The translations under genes and the position numbers were made by a program. A stretch of 64,000 nt of DNA, taken from assembly GCA_949825045.1 (NCBI GenBank), contig OX463822.1:32614703-32678702 (forward strand). The letters run 5' to 3'. This document shows positions 1 through 9,755 of the stretch, piece after piece. Every line of letters begins with the position of its first letter. The stretch's first letter is position 1. The notes beneath the pieces were generated by a model. The model was not told the origin of the DNA, did no database searches, and saw nothing but the letters and a program-made list of their open reading frames with translations. This DNA is from Argyresthia goedartella (taxonomy: Eukaryota; Arthropoda; Insecta; Lepidoptera; Argyresthiidae).

Positions 1-51
1 ATTTTAAAAGTGTTTTGTGTATGCAGTATATAAGTATTGAACTATGTACTC

Positions 52-524
52 AGCTAAACGAACTCATTGAAAGCGGAAGTGGATAGAAATGGAGTAATTA
101 ATTTTCAGGTATAAAATCTATTATGATAAAAAACTTAATATTATTCATTATAATTCGAATGAGCAATTATTAATATTATAATTACAATTTACTAAGCACA
201 GAACTCAATACCCGCAGTTAAAGAACTTTTCCGATAATATCGGGAGAGTCCAGTTCAGTTCACTGATAAACAAATAAAACAAAATGGCTTAGAAAATGGC
301 CTTACAAATAATCTCTTGTATGGGTTCTACTTTTAATTAATAAAAACCCGTATCTGTTGTTATAGCGGCAATAGAAACAAATTCACACTCTGTGAACATT
401 TCAGCTCACTGCCTATTTCGGTTGATCCGGTAGAGCCCGGTGACAGACTGATAGACGGACTGACGGACGGACAGCGGAGGCTTAGTAATAGGGTCCCGTT
501 TGGCACCCTTCGGGTACGGAACCT
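52..524 (+). repeat. Dispersed GTTCCG-end element, long form, copy 1
   Basis: The copy closes with the block GACGGACGGACAGCGGAGG, then a CCCTTCGGGTACGGAACC end at about 511-524. Its body matches a second copy at 3571-4008 and an inverted copy at 58302-59206, so the limits come from internal comparison. A conserved stretch about halfway reads TTGTTATAGCGGCAATAGAA. It has no ORF of note. The family is abundant in moth genomes from general knowledge, but I cannot give it a formal name. It is probably a non-autonomous transposon. Confidence 0.75.
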
Positions 525-534
525 TATTAGCCAG

Positions 535-995
535 TTATTAGTACTTTAAAAAAGGTGTTTTAAAGGACTTATTGCGAGGATTTGTATTTTAAAAACGTGA
601 AATACTTAGTTAAAAAAATAATAAGAAAATAGGCAAAAAATACCATTGTATCCAAAAACTACTCACTTTTTTGATATTTTACCATTAAGATTTCTATGCA
701 ATAAAGGATATGAATATGAACTTTACTTAAATATAATAGGAAAAATAAAGATAACTGTATGGTTTAAATAGAGGGGGCACAATTTCCTTCAATACCACAT
801 ACAGATATATAAATGCACCTGGTTACGTATATGGAGTATTAAGATAGCCGCACCAACAACTTTGTAAACAACATTTTGTTATCTAAACAGAGGAAAATTG
901 ACCTAATACCTAATGCCTTGAATTGAAACTTGAATTTCATTGTGTGGTGGTACGGAACCCTTCGTGCGCGAGTTGCACTTACTTGACCGTTTATT
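535..995 (+). repeat. Internal monomer and 3' arm of a GTTCCG-end element
   Basis: Positions 560-780 match a monomer seen several more times in this window (8500-8710, 9240-9530, 9780-10030, and inverted at 36130-36660). Its markers are TTGCGAGGAT followed by GAAAATAGGCAAAAAATACC. From about 786 to 995 comes the arm found at the other end of these elements: ACCTGGTTACGTA, TTTGTAAACAACATTTTG, then GGTACGGAACCCTTCGTG and a TTGACCGTTTA end. Copy 1 just upstream may be the other half of the same insertion. Short ORFs here are chance. Confidence 0.65.
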
Positions 996-2611
996 TGCGA
1001 ACAATCTTTACCTAAGTACAATGTTATTATTGACGACGGAACCAAAACCAGGGCTTATCGTTTTTAAAGCGTCGTAAACACGACAAGGAAGCAGAATTCC
1101 AATTAAAAGGTCAATCACCCGCCACCTGTCACAATCACAACAGTAATGCAGCATTCGTTGTCCCCTTCTTTTACAAATTAAAGTGGAATATTGCATCTTA
1201 TTGCTATGGCACGCATCACGTCACGAATTCCTTCTGCGGCGGTGACCGCCATCCAAGATAGAAATAGTCTTCCAAATTTGAAAATTGCTTGACAGTTTTA
1301 TCGCACGAGATTTCAGCCGGGAAATTTGTTAGACAGGTTAATCCCGACCTCATCTAATGTTCTGTTAAATAGGGAATATGTATGTACCTTAGGGCTGAAT
1401 ACGGATTGGGTAAGCATGCATGTATGAATTTTTAAAGTGGGTTGATTTGGGTAAAACCCCGAAAAATAGAGTTGTGTGGCAAGCAGAAACAAAAATCATG
1501 TTACAGATATTTGCGGAGGTCTATCGGGAGATTGAGTTAACGAGAGGTAAGTAGGTTGAACTGAGACAGGATAAATTACCCTCATAATCGTTGAGCTACC
1601 GGAGGAAACATAAAAGCGCCGTAAAGAACAATACAGCCGCAATTTCGATGGAAATGTACGGCCGCGTATAATCCCATCACGTCATAATAAAGGTTGAGAG
1701 ACGGTCCCGCTCGTATCTCTACAAATTTCACGCACACCGAATTCCACACGAATTGCGTTTCAACAAAATACTTTCGCAAATGTCCTAATCCTCACCCTTT
1801 TTGCCGATGACCGATAAAAACCCGCGAATAAACAAAAGCGCGCTATTCGAAAATGGCGGCTACTTTCATATTTCGAATTTCGAGCGTGGACTTTCAGCTA
1901 CAATTTTCGCGTCAACGGACGCCTATTGTTTTCTTTTTCGGCGGCAATTTGGACGGCGCTGTCAGTGGTCTTTTTGGCGGCCGGTTTTAATCGGTGTTGC
2001 CATTTCCGAGTATGCATTTTTCCGAGCGAACGTTTTCATTTGGGATGGGTTTTTGAAAAGTTTTTTTATTCGTATCGGTTTTGTACACAAATGCCGTGTA
2101 GGTTTTCGGAATTCAGCAACGCCAATCGGGCGTAACTTTTGCAACATAGGAAATACATATTTCTGCTTAATTATAATATCCTCTTTCGCAATGCCAACGA
2201 CCTATAGCATAGCATTAAGACGCTGGGTAAAGTCAAATGCCCATCTTTGAAGCACTATTACTCCCAAATCCCGACAAAATATGTGTGGGTGGATGCCCTC
2301 ATAAGACATCCCTTTTCTTTACTCTGTGTTTAAAATATACATTTATATTTATATGTCAATGGGAACTATATGAAAAAAAAAAAGATGTTTTTCACCTAAA
2401 ACTTGCTAAAGGTTGCTATTTCTTGGAATCTAAAAATAATATTGATTGGGTTCTTGAGTCAAAAAACAGGTAATCAAAATAGTTTAAAACCTTGTGTTTG
2501 AACTTAAGAAATAATCAGTGGTTTTGAAGAAATAAATAAAAAATATTCTGCCGCAGCGACTGACGGAACTGCCATGCATGATGCAGTGTGAGCTGGTAGG
2601 AATGTAGTAGC
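996..2611. other. Apparently unique DNA without a recognised gene
   Basis: I see no repeat matches to the rest of the window. An open frame runs on the + strand from an ATG at 1807 to 2250 (147 codons) in a locally less AT-rich stretch. Its translation shows no domain, signal peptide or codon pattern I recognise. Overlapping open frames on both strands suggest a base-composition effect. An unrecognised exon cannot be excluded. Confidence 0.4.
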
Positions 2612-2929
2612 TATATCGTAGAATCTGATTATTTCATGAAATAGCCAACCATGGATTAATGGTTGGCCATTTCATGATAAGTCAATCCATCATTTATATC
2701 ATGAAATAATGAGAAAGTGTTTAATTTCACGAAAATTTTTATTTTGTTAAAAGCATTTGTATTCAGTACTAAGTGTTATATTTTGTGTCGTACATTCGCT
2801 TCGCTGCGCTCGCCCCCTTTAGTCGTCACCTAAGCTACCGCAGTGTTTTGCCCTAAAACATTTCTTCGTTCAATGAAAGTTCTATTTCAACCATGGTTGG
2901 CTAAATGATATAGTCAATTCTACGATATT
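2612..2929. mobile_element. MITE with about 40-bp terminal inverted repeats
   Basis: The left end (about 2612-2655) begins ATATCGTAGAATCTGATTAT and runs to AGCCAACCATGG. The right end, read on the - strand from 2929, begins ATATCGTAGAATTGACTATA and also reaches AGCCAACCATGG. The interior has no transposase. Positions 2820-2860 (ACCTAAGCTACCGCAGTGTT) recur inside the differently ended element at 38865-39190 and, inverted, near 55925-55950. The target duplication was not resolved. Confidence 0.75.
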
Positions 2930-3570
2930 GACGACATGAACATTGTTTTAATATGGTTGAGTCCAAAATTTCAACCACCACAAATCGAGTTGCTAATTTT
3001 ACCGATACACGCGCCTTAAATAGCATTAGCAGGCAAGCAAGGCATGCAAGAGCGTAATCGACGATCATTAGTTGGCTCGTATGTTGATTATAGAAGCAGG
3101 ATGTATAACCTTCATTAGTTCGAATTAAAACTTTCTTTGACCGTGCCCTTCATTCCTTTGAAGAAGCCGCATTTCTTTACAAGTCTTTACTCCTAAAAGA
3201 CTACTTACCTAAAACTTACTTTTGCTACGGGTACATTGACCTTTCGGTAGCCGTGGTCAACTGGTATAGCTTGTCATTAAGCCTCCGCGTACACGGACCA
3301 CAAAACGCCGCCAATTGTGGTCAGTGGCCGCCACTAGTGGTCGGTGGCCGCTTCTTTTTTCAATCATTCATTGCAGCTGTATCTTAATGGACTCCGACTT
3401 GGAAAGTTTAATTGCACTGCTCCTGATAAAAAAAACTCGTCGCAGATCCAATAGATAGTGCATGATGAATGTTGTAAATAGGGGCAGAGGACACTGAAAT
3501 AAACATAAAATTATTTACTTTGGCGACACTTCAGCTTAGATATAACCAAAAAAATTTGTTTGGTTTAAAT
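2930..3570. other. Non-coding stretch with one short GC-rich repeat
   Basis: No gene is visible. Positions 3285-3360 carry a GC-rich block (CGTACACGGACCACAAAACG, then GTGGTCGGTGGCCGC) that recurs near 7345-7465 and perhaps inverted within 4440-4560. Its dyad-like GTGGTC/GACCAC words suggest a dispersed element rather than an exon. Confidence 0.4.
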
Positions 3571-4008
3571 GTCGAAATTGAGTAACTTATTTACAGAAAT
3601 AAAATCAGATTTGACAAAAAACTTAACATTAGTTATATTAGTTATAATTCGAATGAGTAATTATGAATCGTATAATGACAAATAACTAGGCAAAAAACTC
3701 AATAACTGCAATTAAGTACCTTATCCGGTAAGATCGGGGGAGCCCAGTTTTCACCGATAAACAAATAAAAGAAAATGGCTAAGAATATGGCCGAACCAAT
3801 AATTCCTAGTATGGGTACTTCATTTAATCCTTAAAAACCGGTATGTTTGTTTATTTGTTGTTATAGTGGAAATAGAAATACACCCTCTGTGAAAATTTCA
3901 GCTCTACCTATTTCGGTTGATCCGGTAGAGCCCGGTGACAGACGGACAGACGGACAGCGGAGGCTTAGTAACAGGGCCCCGTGTGGCACCCTTCGGGTAC
4001 GGAATCCT
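3571..4008 (+). repeat. Dispersed GTTCCG-end element, long form, copy 2
   Basis: This is collinear with 52-524, including TTCGAATGAGTAATTATGAA near 3648, ACCGATAAACAAATAAAAGA near 3753, the GACGGACAGACGGACAGCGG block and a final GGGTACGGAATCC. Differences from copy 1 are scattered substitutions and small gaps, so both are old. The open frame across the GACGGACAG block is a repeat artefact. Confidence 0.75.
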
Positions 4009-4374
4009 TCTCCATCTATCTATAATTATAAAAATTAATCACTGTACGTTAGTCTTACTAAATCTCTAAAATGGTCCGATTGTTTTTTTTAAATTTCTAT
4101 TTGGTTCTATCTCCTACGTCCAGAGGAGGTTTACATGAAAATAAGATAATGGAAAACGCAAAGAAACAGCTAAAAATAAAAATAAAAATTGCATGGAAAG
4201 TTCAGCCTCTTTTGCTAGATGGCGTTGGTAGCCATAGATCTAGCATCACTCAAACTCCTTCGTCGTTGATTAATTTATGAGTGTGCCTCTAAAATGATAA
4301 AATAATAGTTTTATGTCGGAGAACTAGGAGAATACGAAAAACGAATATAAATAAAAAGGATTAAAAGACCACGT
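4009..4374. other. AT-rich spacer
   Basis: No repeat, hairpin or plausible exon stands out. Short open frames at 4071-4280 begin and end without splice context or recognisable protein features. Confidence 0.35.
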
Positions 4375-4768
4375 GCGTGCGTCGCGTTTGTATCAAATAG
4401 GTTGACCAAAGCACGTAGAGAGAGGAGTACGGTTCGCACAAGTGTTCGCGTGTGTCAGCGTTTAGTGGCCGGTAGCGACCACAAGAAGCTAGCAGCCGCG
4501 ATTTGTAGCGTGAGGCGGCCACCGGCGTTTATCGTGTGCGGCGAGTCCATATAAAATGTCTGAAGAGTACAGGAAAGGAAGAAAAGGATAACGGCGTTGC
4601 ATGGTTTGAGTGCGCCGAGGCTAAAATACTGCATCTGGAAAATGAATATATTTTTATGTAGCCTGTCTGATGGGCAAAAGTCTCCCCTTCTCGAGCGCCT
4701 TGACTTCTCTTGCCGGCACTGTCTAGCTCCACTTGCGGAATTAACAATTTAACTTGTCTCATTCCCAG
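4375..4768 (+). other. GC-rich stretch upstream of the WW exon
   Basis: Positions 4375-4560 are clearly richer in GC and CpG than the surroundings. Two readings are possible. One is a promoter or 5' exon of the downstream gene. The other is an inverted copy of the GC-rich repeat seen at 3285-3360 and 7345-7465; the phrase CTCGCCGCACAC on the - strand is shared with 7350. From 4700 the sequence leads into a plausible acceptor (TTAACTTGTCTCATTCCCAG at 4749-4768), so 4561-4768 would be intron if the exon call is right. Confidence 0.35.
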
Positions 4769-5128
4769 ATCAGGCAGCAGACGCGATGACGTGACTGCGA
4801 TGCTACTGCAACAGCCCTCCTCCCCAGGACCCAGTGGCAGCGCCAGCCCGAAACCCTCCAGCCCACGCCCGAAACCCTCGAGCCCACGCCTTAACCCCTC
4901 GAGCCCACGCCCGCACCCAGCAAGCCCACGCCCGCACCCATCAAGCCCACGGCCGAGCCTCAACCGGCTTACGGGTTCGCCATGCGTGAGCGATGAGGCG
5001 TCTAGTTCGAGCAGTCCTCGGTTCCCCCCTCGGTTCGAGTCTGGGAGGGGGGAAGGGGGGGAGGAGGGGGAACTGAAGGACGGGTGGACGGTGCACACGG
5101 GGAGAGATGGCAGACTCTACTATTGCAA
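4769..5128 (+). CDS. Internal exon: Ser/Pro-rich linker and start of a WW domain (partial gene)
   Basis: This is a 360-bp internal exon in one open frame. The acceptor AG is at 4767-4768 after a pyrimidine-rich tract. The donor GTAAGT starts at 5129, right after TATTGCAA. The first base completes a split codon. The protein starts with a short basic stretch (GSRRDD), then about seven tandem PSSPRP-type units, an acidic/Gly stretch, and WTVHTGRDGRLYYC at the end. That last piece is the N-terminal half of a WW domain: first Trp, GRDGR turn, aromatic YY. The partner exon with the second Trp/Pro was not found. WW domains bind Pro-rich ligands; the SPxP repeats may be phospho-sites or SH3/WW ligands. 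A RhoGAP of the ARHGAP12/27 type is one possibility, but the fragment does not decide the family. Strong skew to C on this strand also opens a meaningless frame on the other strand. Confidence 0.72.
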
Positions 5129-5134
5129 GTAAGT
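5129..5134 (+). promoter_or_regulatory. Splice donor of the WW exon
   Basis: GTAAGT follows TATTGCAA directly and matches the metazoan donor consensus from +1 to +6. Using it avoids the TAA that would otherwise end the frame two codons later. It opens an intron whose next candidate splice site on this strand is the ratchet-like site at 42079. Confidence 0.75.
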
Positions 5135-5209
5135 GTAAATTTTTTCTCTACGTATCATAATTTATAAACACATGTATACTGTACCGAAGGAAACATCAGA
5201 GAGAACACG

Positions 5210-5416
5210 GATGTGGCTACAGCTTAGTCTATTTTAGCTACTTTCATAGTGTCATGTTCTATGGTATCTTGTTTTCGGGGAAGCAGCGGATATTCAATCT
5301 ATTTTTATATTTAAAAGAGCTTTTCGAGAAATTTATAGTTTAAAATACAGCACAGTCTCCCTAAGATAAGTTTTTGGAGAAATTGACATACTAGCTGTAT
5401 TTATTCTATATATACA
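5210..5416 (+). pseudogene. LINE reverse-transcriptase remnant, part 1 (split by mariner)
   Basis: The sequence matches, with substitutions, the LINE remnant at 11340-11520. In both, the conceptual reading gives a C-terminal reverse-transcriptase stretch with a WGKAADIQ-like phrase followed by LQKRAI-like and FKEIDILT-like phrases (clearest in the 11.4-kb copy). This is typical of jockey/CR1-type non-LTR elements. The match stops at the left end of the mariner and resumes after it. Frameshifts and stops make it a dead fragment. Confidence 0.75.
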
Positions 5417-5418
5417 CA

Positions 5419-5441
5419 GTCAGGTCACAAGTTCTGTCACA
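5419..5441 (+). repeat. Left terminal inverted repeat of the mariner
   Basis: It begins GTCAGGTCACAAGTTCTGTC and pairs with 6697-6719 with a single mismatch at the tenth base. It is the expected binding and cleavage site for the encoded transposase. Confidence 0.92.
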
Positions 5442-5557
5442 CAATAAAAACTTTTGAATTTAGAACGCTGGCCACAAAAAAGTTTATTGAATTCGAATTT
5501 CGAATTTTTCATGAAAATAAAAATGTGTACTTTTTAGAATTTTCCTCATTTTTAAAT

Positions 5558-6598
5558 ATGGAGTGGACACTTAAAGAAGACCGTGTCGCAGTTATTGCGT
5601 TGCATCGTTGCGGTTACGCGCCAATTCAGATTTTCGACTTACTGAAAAATTTGAATATAACCAAAAGATTCGTTTATCGTACCATAAAACGATACAATGA
5701 AGACTCTAGTGTAGATGACAGGTCAAGAAGTGGTCGCCCTCGCTCTGTTAGGACTCCAGCAGTGATAAAAGCTGTGAAGACGCGAATTCAAAGAAATCCC
5801 ATACGTATGCAGAAACTGTTGGCTCTTCAGATGGGGTTAAGCAGGACCACGGTGAAAAGGGTGTTAAATGAAGACTTAGGGCTTAGGGCATATCGAAGAA
5901 AAACAGGACACCGCTTGGACGCTCGTTTAATGGACCTGAGACTGAAGAGATGCCGCGCTTTGTTGAAGCGGTACGCGGGAAAAAAGCATCGGGAAATTCT
6001 TTTTTCGGATGATAAAATTTTCACCGTGGAAGAGAACTACAACAAACAAAATGATAAGGTGTACGCACACAGCAGTGAAGAAGCGAGCAACCGTATTCCG
6101 CGTGTCCAACGAGTTCATTTTCCATCCTCGCTCATGGTTTGGTTGGGAGTCTTTTATTGGGGCTTAACTGAGGTACATTTTTGTGAGAAAGGCGTAAAAA
6201 CGAATGCAGTTGTGTATCAAAATACAGTCCTCAAGAACCTTGTAGAACTTGTTTCTCATACCATGTTTAATAACAGGCACTGGGTATTCCAACAAGATTC
6301 TGCGCCAGCTCATAGAGCGAAAAGCACACAAGACTGGCTGGCGGCGCGTGAAATCGACTTCATCCGGCACGAAGACTGGCCCTCCTCCAGTCCAGATTTG
6401 AGTCCGTTAGATTACAAGATATGGCAACACTTGGAGGAAAAGGCCTGCTCAAAGCCTCATCCTGATTTGGAATCACTCAAGGCATCCTTGATTATGGCAG
6501 CCGCCGATATTGACATGGACCTCGTTCGTGCTGCGATAGACGACTGGCCGCGCAGAATAAAAGCCTGTATTCAAAATCTCGGGGGTCACTTTGAATAA
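5558..6598 (+). CDS. Mariner transposase, DD37D, apparently intact
   Basis: This is a cut-and-paste transposase acting on the inverted repeats at 5419-5441 and 6697-6719. The start is the ATG at 5558, giving 346 residues (MEWTLKEDR...). The frame is open further upstream but without a better start. Residues 1-110 hold two helix-turn-helix regions joined by a GRPRS linker (59-63). The catalytic triad is readable: D151 in ILFSDDKIF, D247 in QQDSAPAH and D285 in SPLDY. There are 37 residues between the last two, which is the DD37D spacing of mori-subfamily mariner and maT elements rather than DD34D mariner or DD34E Tc1. The C-terminus ends GGHFE and stop, as in the family. The length is normal. 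There are no internal stops or frameshifts, so it may still be functional. Confidence 0.93.
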   Translation: MEWTLKEDRVAVIALHRCGYAPIQIFDLLKNLNITKRFVYRTIKRYNEDSSVDDRSRSGRPRSVRTPAVIKAVKTRIQRNPIRMQKLLALQMGLSRTTVKRVLNEDLGLRAYRRKTGHRLDARLMDLRLKRCRALLKRYAGKKHREILFSDDKIFTVEENYNKQNDKVYAHSSEEASNRIPRVQRVHFPSSLMVWLGVFYWGLTEVHFCEKGVKTNAVVYQNTVLKNLVELVSHTMFNNRHWVFQQDSAPAHRAKSTQDWLAAREIDFIRHEDWPSSSPDLSPLDYKIWQHLEEKACSKPHPDLESLKASLIMAAADIDMDLVRAAIDDWPRRIKACIQNLGGHFE

Positions 6599-6696
6599 AC
6601 TTTATTACCATAAGAATCTATGTTTTATTAAGTTCATTTTGCTATATAAATGTTTACATAAATAATAAACATGTCTTAATTATTTCATATTGCACA

Positions 6697-6719
6697 TGTG
6701 ACAGAACTTATGACCTGAC
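6697..6719 (-). repeat. Right terminal inverted repeat of the mariner
   Basis: Inverted counterpart of 5419-5441 with one mismatch. It ends TGACCTGAC next to the TA target dinucleotide at 6720-6721. Confidence 0.92.
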
Positions 6720-6721
6720 TA

Positions 6722-7225
6722 TGTATATATAACATTTAAATAAAATAGCGATAGCTGTAATGTTGGCCTAAGAAATAATCACGGACTCGTTGCACCCGGG
6801 TTTAGAATCGCGAAAATTAGCAATTGTTCGAAGGGTCAGTGCATTCTCTACTACAATAAAATACCTCTGGAGATTTAGAAATTGCCATTTGGGCAATTCA
6901 AAAACCGTGTAAAATTACTTTGCGTAAAAAAGGATACGATGATAATTTTGATATACAACATTATATTAATGACAGGAAAGCGTGAAGTTAATCTAACAGA
7001 AACTAACTCAACCCGGAACTCGCTGTTAAGATATATATTTATTCCTGCATATTATTGATAAATATGTAAAGTCATATTTAAACACAACTTATTTTTGGGG
7101 GAGATCTGGAAGTTAAATCTGTGGGAGTTTCTTGCTTCTTCATTTCTCTCAGTGCTTTTCCCAAAAAATAGGTGTAAAAGCATAAGTAAAAATCCATCTA
7201 CAGTTATAAATATCTTTGAATCTTG
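6722..7225 (+). pseudogene. LINE remnant, part 2, with 3' tail
   Basis: It resumes the LINE interrupted at 5417. Positions 6780-6860 match 11580-11665 (GTTGCACCCGGGTTTAGAAT, then GTGCATTCTCTACTACAATA). Beyond 7020 comes a 3' block shared by every copy in the window: TTATTCCTGCATATTATT, then TGTGGGAGTTTCTTG and an ATATCTTTGAATCTTGA tail. Other tails of this family are at 9515-9755, 11800-11960, 14775-15068, 17176-17340 (inverted), 25365-25445, 26200-26340 (inverted) and 35940-36057. Confidence 0.72.
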
Positions 7226-8290
7226 AAAATGGAATTAGCTGAAGTTGTTGACTTAACTCGACAATACGCACCAAACTGTACAAATATTATCTTTAATTTT
7301 TCGAGGCATTTCGTGAAAACTAGTTTGTTTGCAAAAAATATCACGCTAGGCCTCGCCGCACACGGACCACTACGGGCTCCACAAAATGCCGCCATTTCTG
7401 TGCAACCAACTGACCACAAGCGTGCTTCAGCCACTTGTTGCGCAGGTGGTCGGTGGCCGCTACTTTTTCTCCCCGTTGCTTGCAGTGTCATTTACGACTT
7501 CGCCCGGGTTGGCGAAGGGAGAGAGCTGGGTTAGTTGCACGAGTGTCTTGTGTCGAGCGAGCAGTTGCGATTTTGTTTCGTGGCTACGTTTTGTGGTCCG
7601 TGTGCGCCGAGGATTGCAAGGTTTAGGATTAAAATAAAAACGTCTCTGCCTCCGAAGTGAAACTTTTCAGCAACTTTTTAAAACAAACTGCAACAAGTAC
7701 GAACAATATAGGACGAAAGTTATGCTGATCTTGCTGTAAGCGGGGTTTCGTATCTGCATAAAATCACTCTCTATCTTAAGAGACTCCGTCACCACCATTT
7801 ACGGACGACATAATAGGAGTCATAAAAATATAACTTCAGAGATTATCATATAATCTACGTTTCATAGCCGTCAGTGTTACCATATTTTGAGTCCTCTCTG
7901 GATGCACAATCGTCCACATAAATTTTGACCGACACTCAAACTCTCGCTCGGGAACTGACAGCGCCGTTGTGACGTTTAAGCGGCATTTTATCTGAGCAGC
8001 ACTGAGCATCTGCTAAGCCCTGCCGCAGTTACTGTAAATATACTTAACTGGTTGGTAACTGGCGACCATGAAAAAGAGTCAAAAACGAGTTATCATTCCT
8101 CTAAGTTATTCAAAGCTAAGCTGGCAGAATATCGGCGTTGAAGACATCTGCAGCAATATGCTGAGCCAGCGCCTTTTCTCTGGTTGCAAAACTTGCAATG
8201 CATATTTTTGTGTATTAAGATTGTTAAAATGAAATGATTTTCCGTGTATTTTGTGTATAACGATAATTATATTGTATCTGACTAGTTTTT
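7226..8290. other. Non-coding stretch with a CpG-rich block
   Basis: Positions 7345-7640 are GC-rich. They begin with the repeat phrase GCACACGGACCACTACGGG, shared in part with 3285-3310. Three overlapping + strand frames are open through it, which argues for composition rather than coding. The remainder (7650-8290) shows nothing I recognise. Confidence 0.35.
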
Positions 8291-9179
8291 AGGGTTCCGT
8301 ATCTTAACAAGGAAAACGGATCTATTATAGGATCTCTCGTTTGACTGTCCTAGGTGTGTATAGTAATATAACAACCGAATTCTGAACCGATTAAGTTGAA
8401 ATTTGGTACACTTATGTATTTATGTGACCCAAACGAACGTGTGACGTAAGCAAATACATTTTGAATTTGGGGGCAAATCGAAAATTGAAAAAAATAGTTT
8501 TTTAAACTGTGTCGTGTGACATGTCAAATGTAAGGGCTTGTTGCGTGCGAGGATCTCAAGTATATCATTTTCATAAACCTGAAATGCCAAGTTGAAAAAA
8601 TATTTAAGAAAATAGGCAAAAAACGACCATTCCCCCTCTACTATTAATCCTAAAATATAAAAAAAAAATATACGTGATAAAGGTCTTTATTTAAATATTA
8701 GAGAATTGTATGGTTTAAGGCGATACCAAAAAAATGTTATTTTTTCGAATCCATTTATGATAAAGTCATCTACAGATTTGATTTTTGGGTTAAAGTTTAT
8801 TGAGTATTTGAATAAGAATCGCACTAAAGGTAAACGCAATTGGATGTTTTTTTTTTCGATAGAATTTAGTTACGAAAAGACCTCTAAATTGTTTTATTTT
8901 TTCCTGTAATCCTGAAATCCTAAATAATTTCATTATGTGCATTCAAAATGTAGATATTATGTATTTGCAAACTCTCCTTGAAAATATTTTTGTCAAAATA
9001 GCGTAGTTTAGTTTTTAACAATTTTTATGTGATTTGGCGCTATGTTATTTTAGTATGAGTGGAGCGCATTGTTTGCGCTCTCTTTTCTTTCTTACGTGGA
9101 AGTCATTAACGCTGTCACTTTCGTTTACATTCGTAATACTTTTATATATTTTTTTGGTTTCACCTTAAATGGCATGTGG

Positions 9180-9220
9180 GGCCCGGGGGGGGGGGGGAGG
9201 GGGGGGGGAGGGGGGGGGGG
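9180..9220 (+). repeat. G-tract with regular A interruptions
   Basis: Almost pure G over about 41 bases, broken by single A residues and one C stretch. It contains four or more runs of at least eight G, so G-quadruplex formation is possible. Such tracts are also prone to assembly and length errors. Confidence 0.8.
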
Positions 9221-9514
9221 CAAATTAGAAATAAAAAAATAATAATTCCTAACTGTATCGTGTGACATGTCTAATGAATGGGAATTGTTGCGAGGATGGT
9301 ATATATTTTTCAAAAACCTGAAAGAAATGTTTATTTAAAAAAATATCTAGAAAATAGGCAAAAAATACCATATATAACAAGGAAAATAATGAAATGTATG
9401 GGTTCAATGGGGGCGGGGGCAAATAAAAAATTAAATTAAAGAATTTCAAACCGTAACTTATGATATGTTGCGAGGAGGATAGGATTACAGGAGAAATAAT
9501 GAGAAATGGGAATG

Positions 9515-9755
9515 TATGGGGTTAATCTGGCTCAACACAGACCTTGCTGTTAATAATTTTGTAATTATTTATTCCTGCTTATTAATCATAATAATTAATA
9601 TTGTAATATTTGTATTACTTAAGCACAACCAATTTTTAAAAGAGATTTAATAATCAATCTTTGAGAGTTTCTACGCACTTCTCTCCCACAGTGGTATATG
9701 TAAGTATATGTAAATATCTACAGTAATAAAGTACTTTGATTTAACTTTGAATGTG
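9515..9755 (+). repeat. LINE 3' tail fragment
   Basis: It matches the end of the 11109-11960 LINE: TAATAATTTTGTAATTATTT, AAAAGAGATTTAATAATCAA, GAGAGTTTCTACGCACTTC, CTCCCACAGTGG, then ATATCTACAGTAATAAAGTA and CTTTGATTTAACTTTGA. The tail words resemble the TTTGAC iterations seen (inverted) at 17176-17200, a usual 3' end for jockey/CR1-type elements. Confidence 0.65.

Larger units (their letters stand above)
5419..6719 (+). mobile_element. Complete mariner (IS630/Tc1/mariner, DD37D, mori/maT-like)
   Basis: The 1301-bp element has terminal inverted repeats that match at 22 of 23 positions. The left end starts GTCAGGTCACAAGTTCTGTC at 5419. The right end, read on the other strand from 6719, starts GTCAGGTCATAAGTTCTGTC. 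The right flank carries the expected TA (6720-6721); the left flank reads CA (5417-5418), probably a mutated TA. One intron-less transposase gene fills the middle. It sits inside an older LINE remnant whose halves lie at 5210-5416 and 6722-7225. Intact ends plus an intact frame suggest recent activity. Confidence 0.93.

Noticed and set aside
1807..2250. 147-codon frame on the + strand
   Set aside because: No recognisable motif, and other frames are open in the same GC-richer stretch. Not enough for a gene call.
2463..2478. Another CAG/GTAA junction resembling a ratchet site
   Set aside because: The preceding bases are A-rich, with no pyrimidine tract, so the acceptor half is not credible.
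4529..5098. 189-codon open frame on the - strand with Gly/Leu/Arg repeats
   Set aside because: It lies antisense to the WW exon. Its repeats are the mirror of the SPxP coding repeats, and it has no domain.
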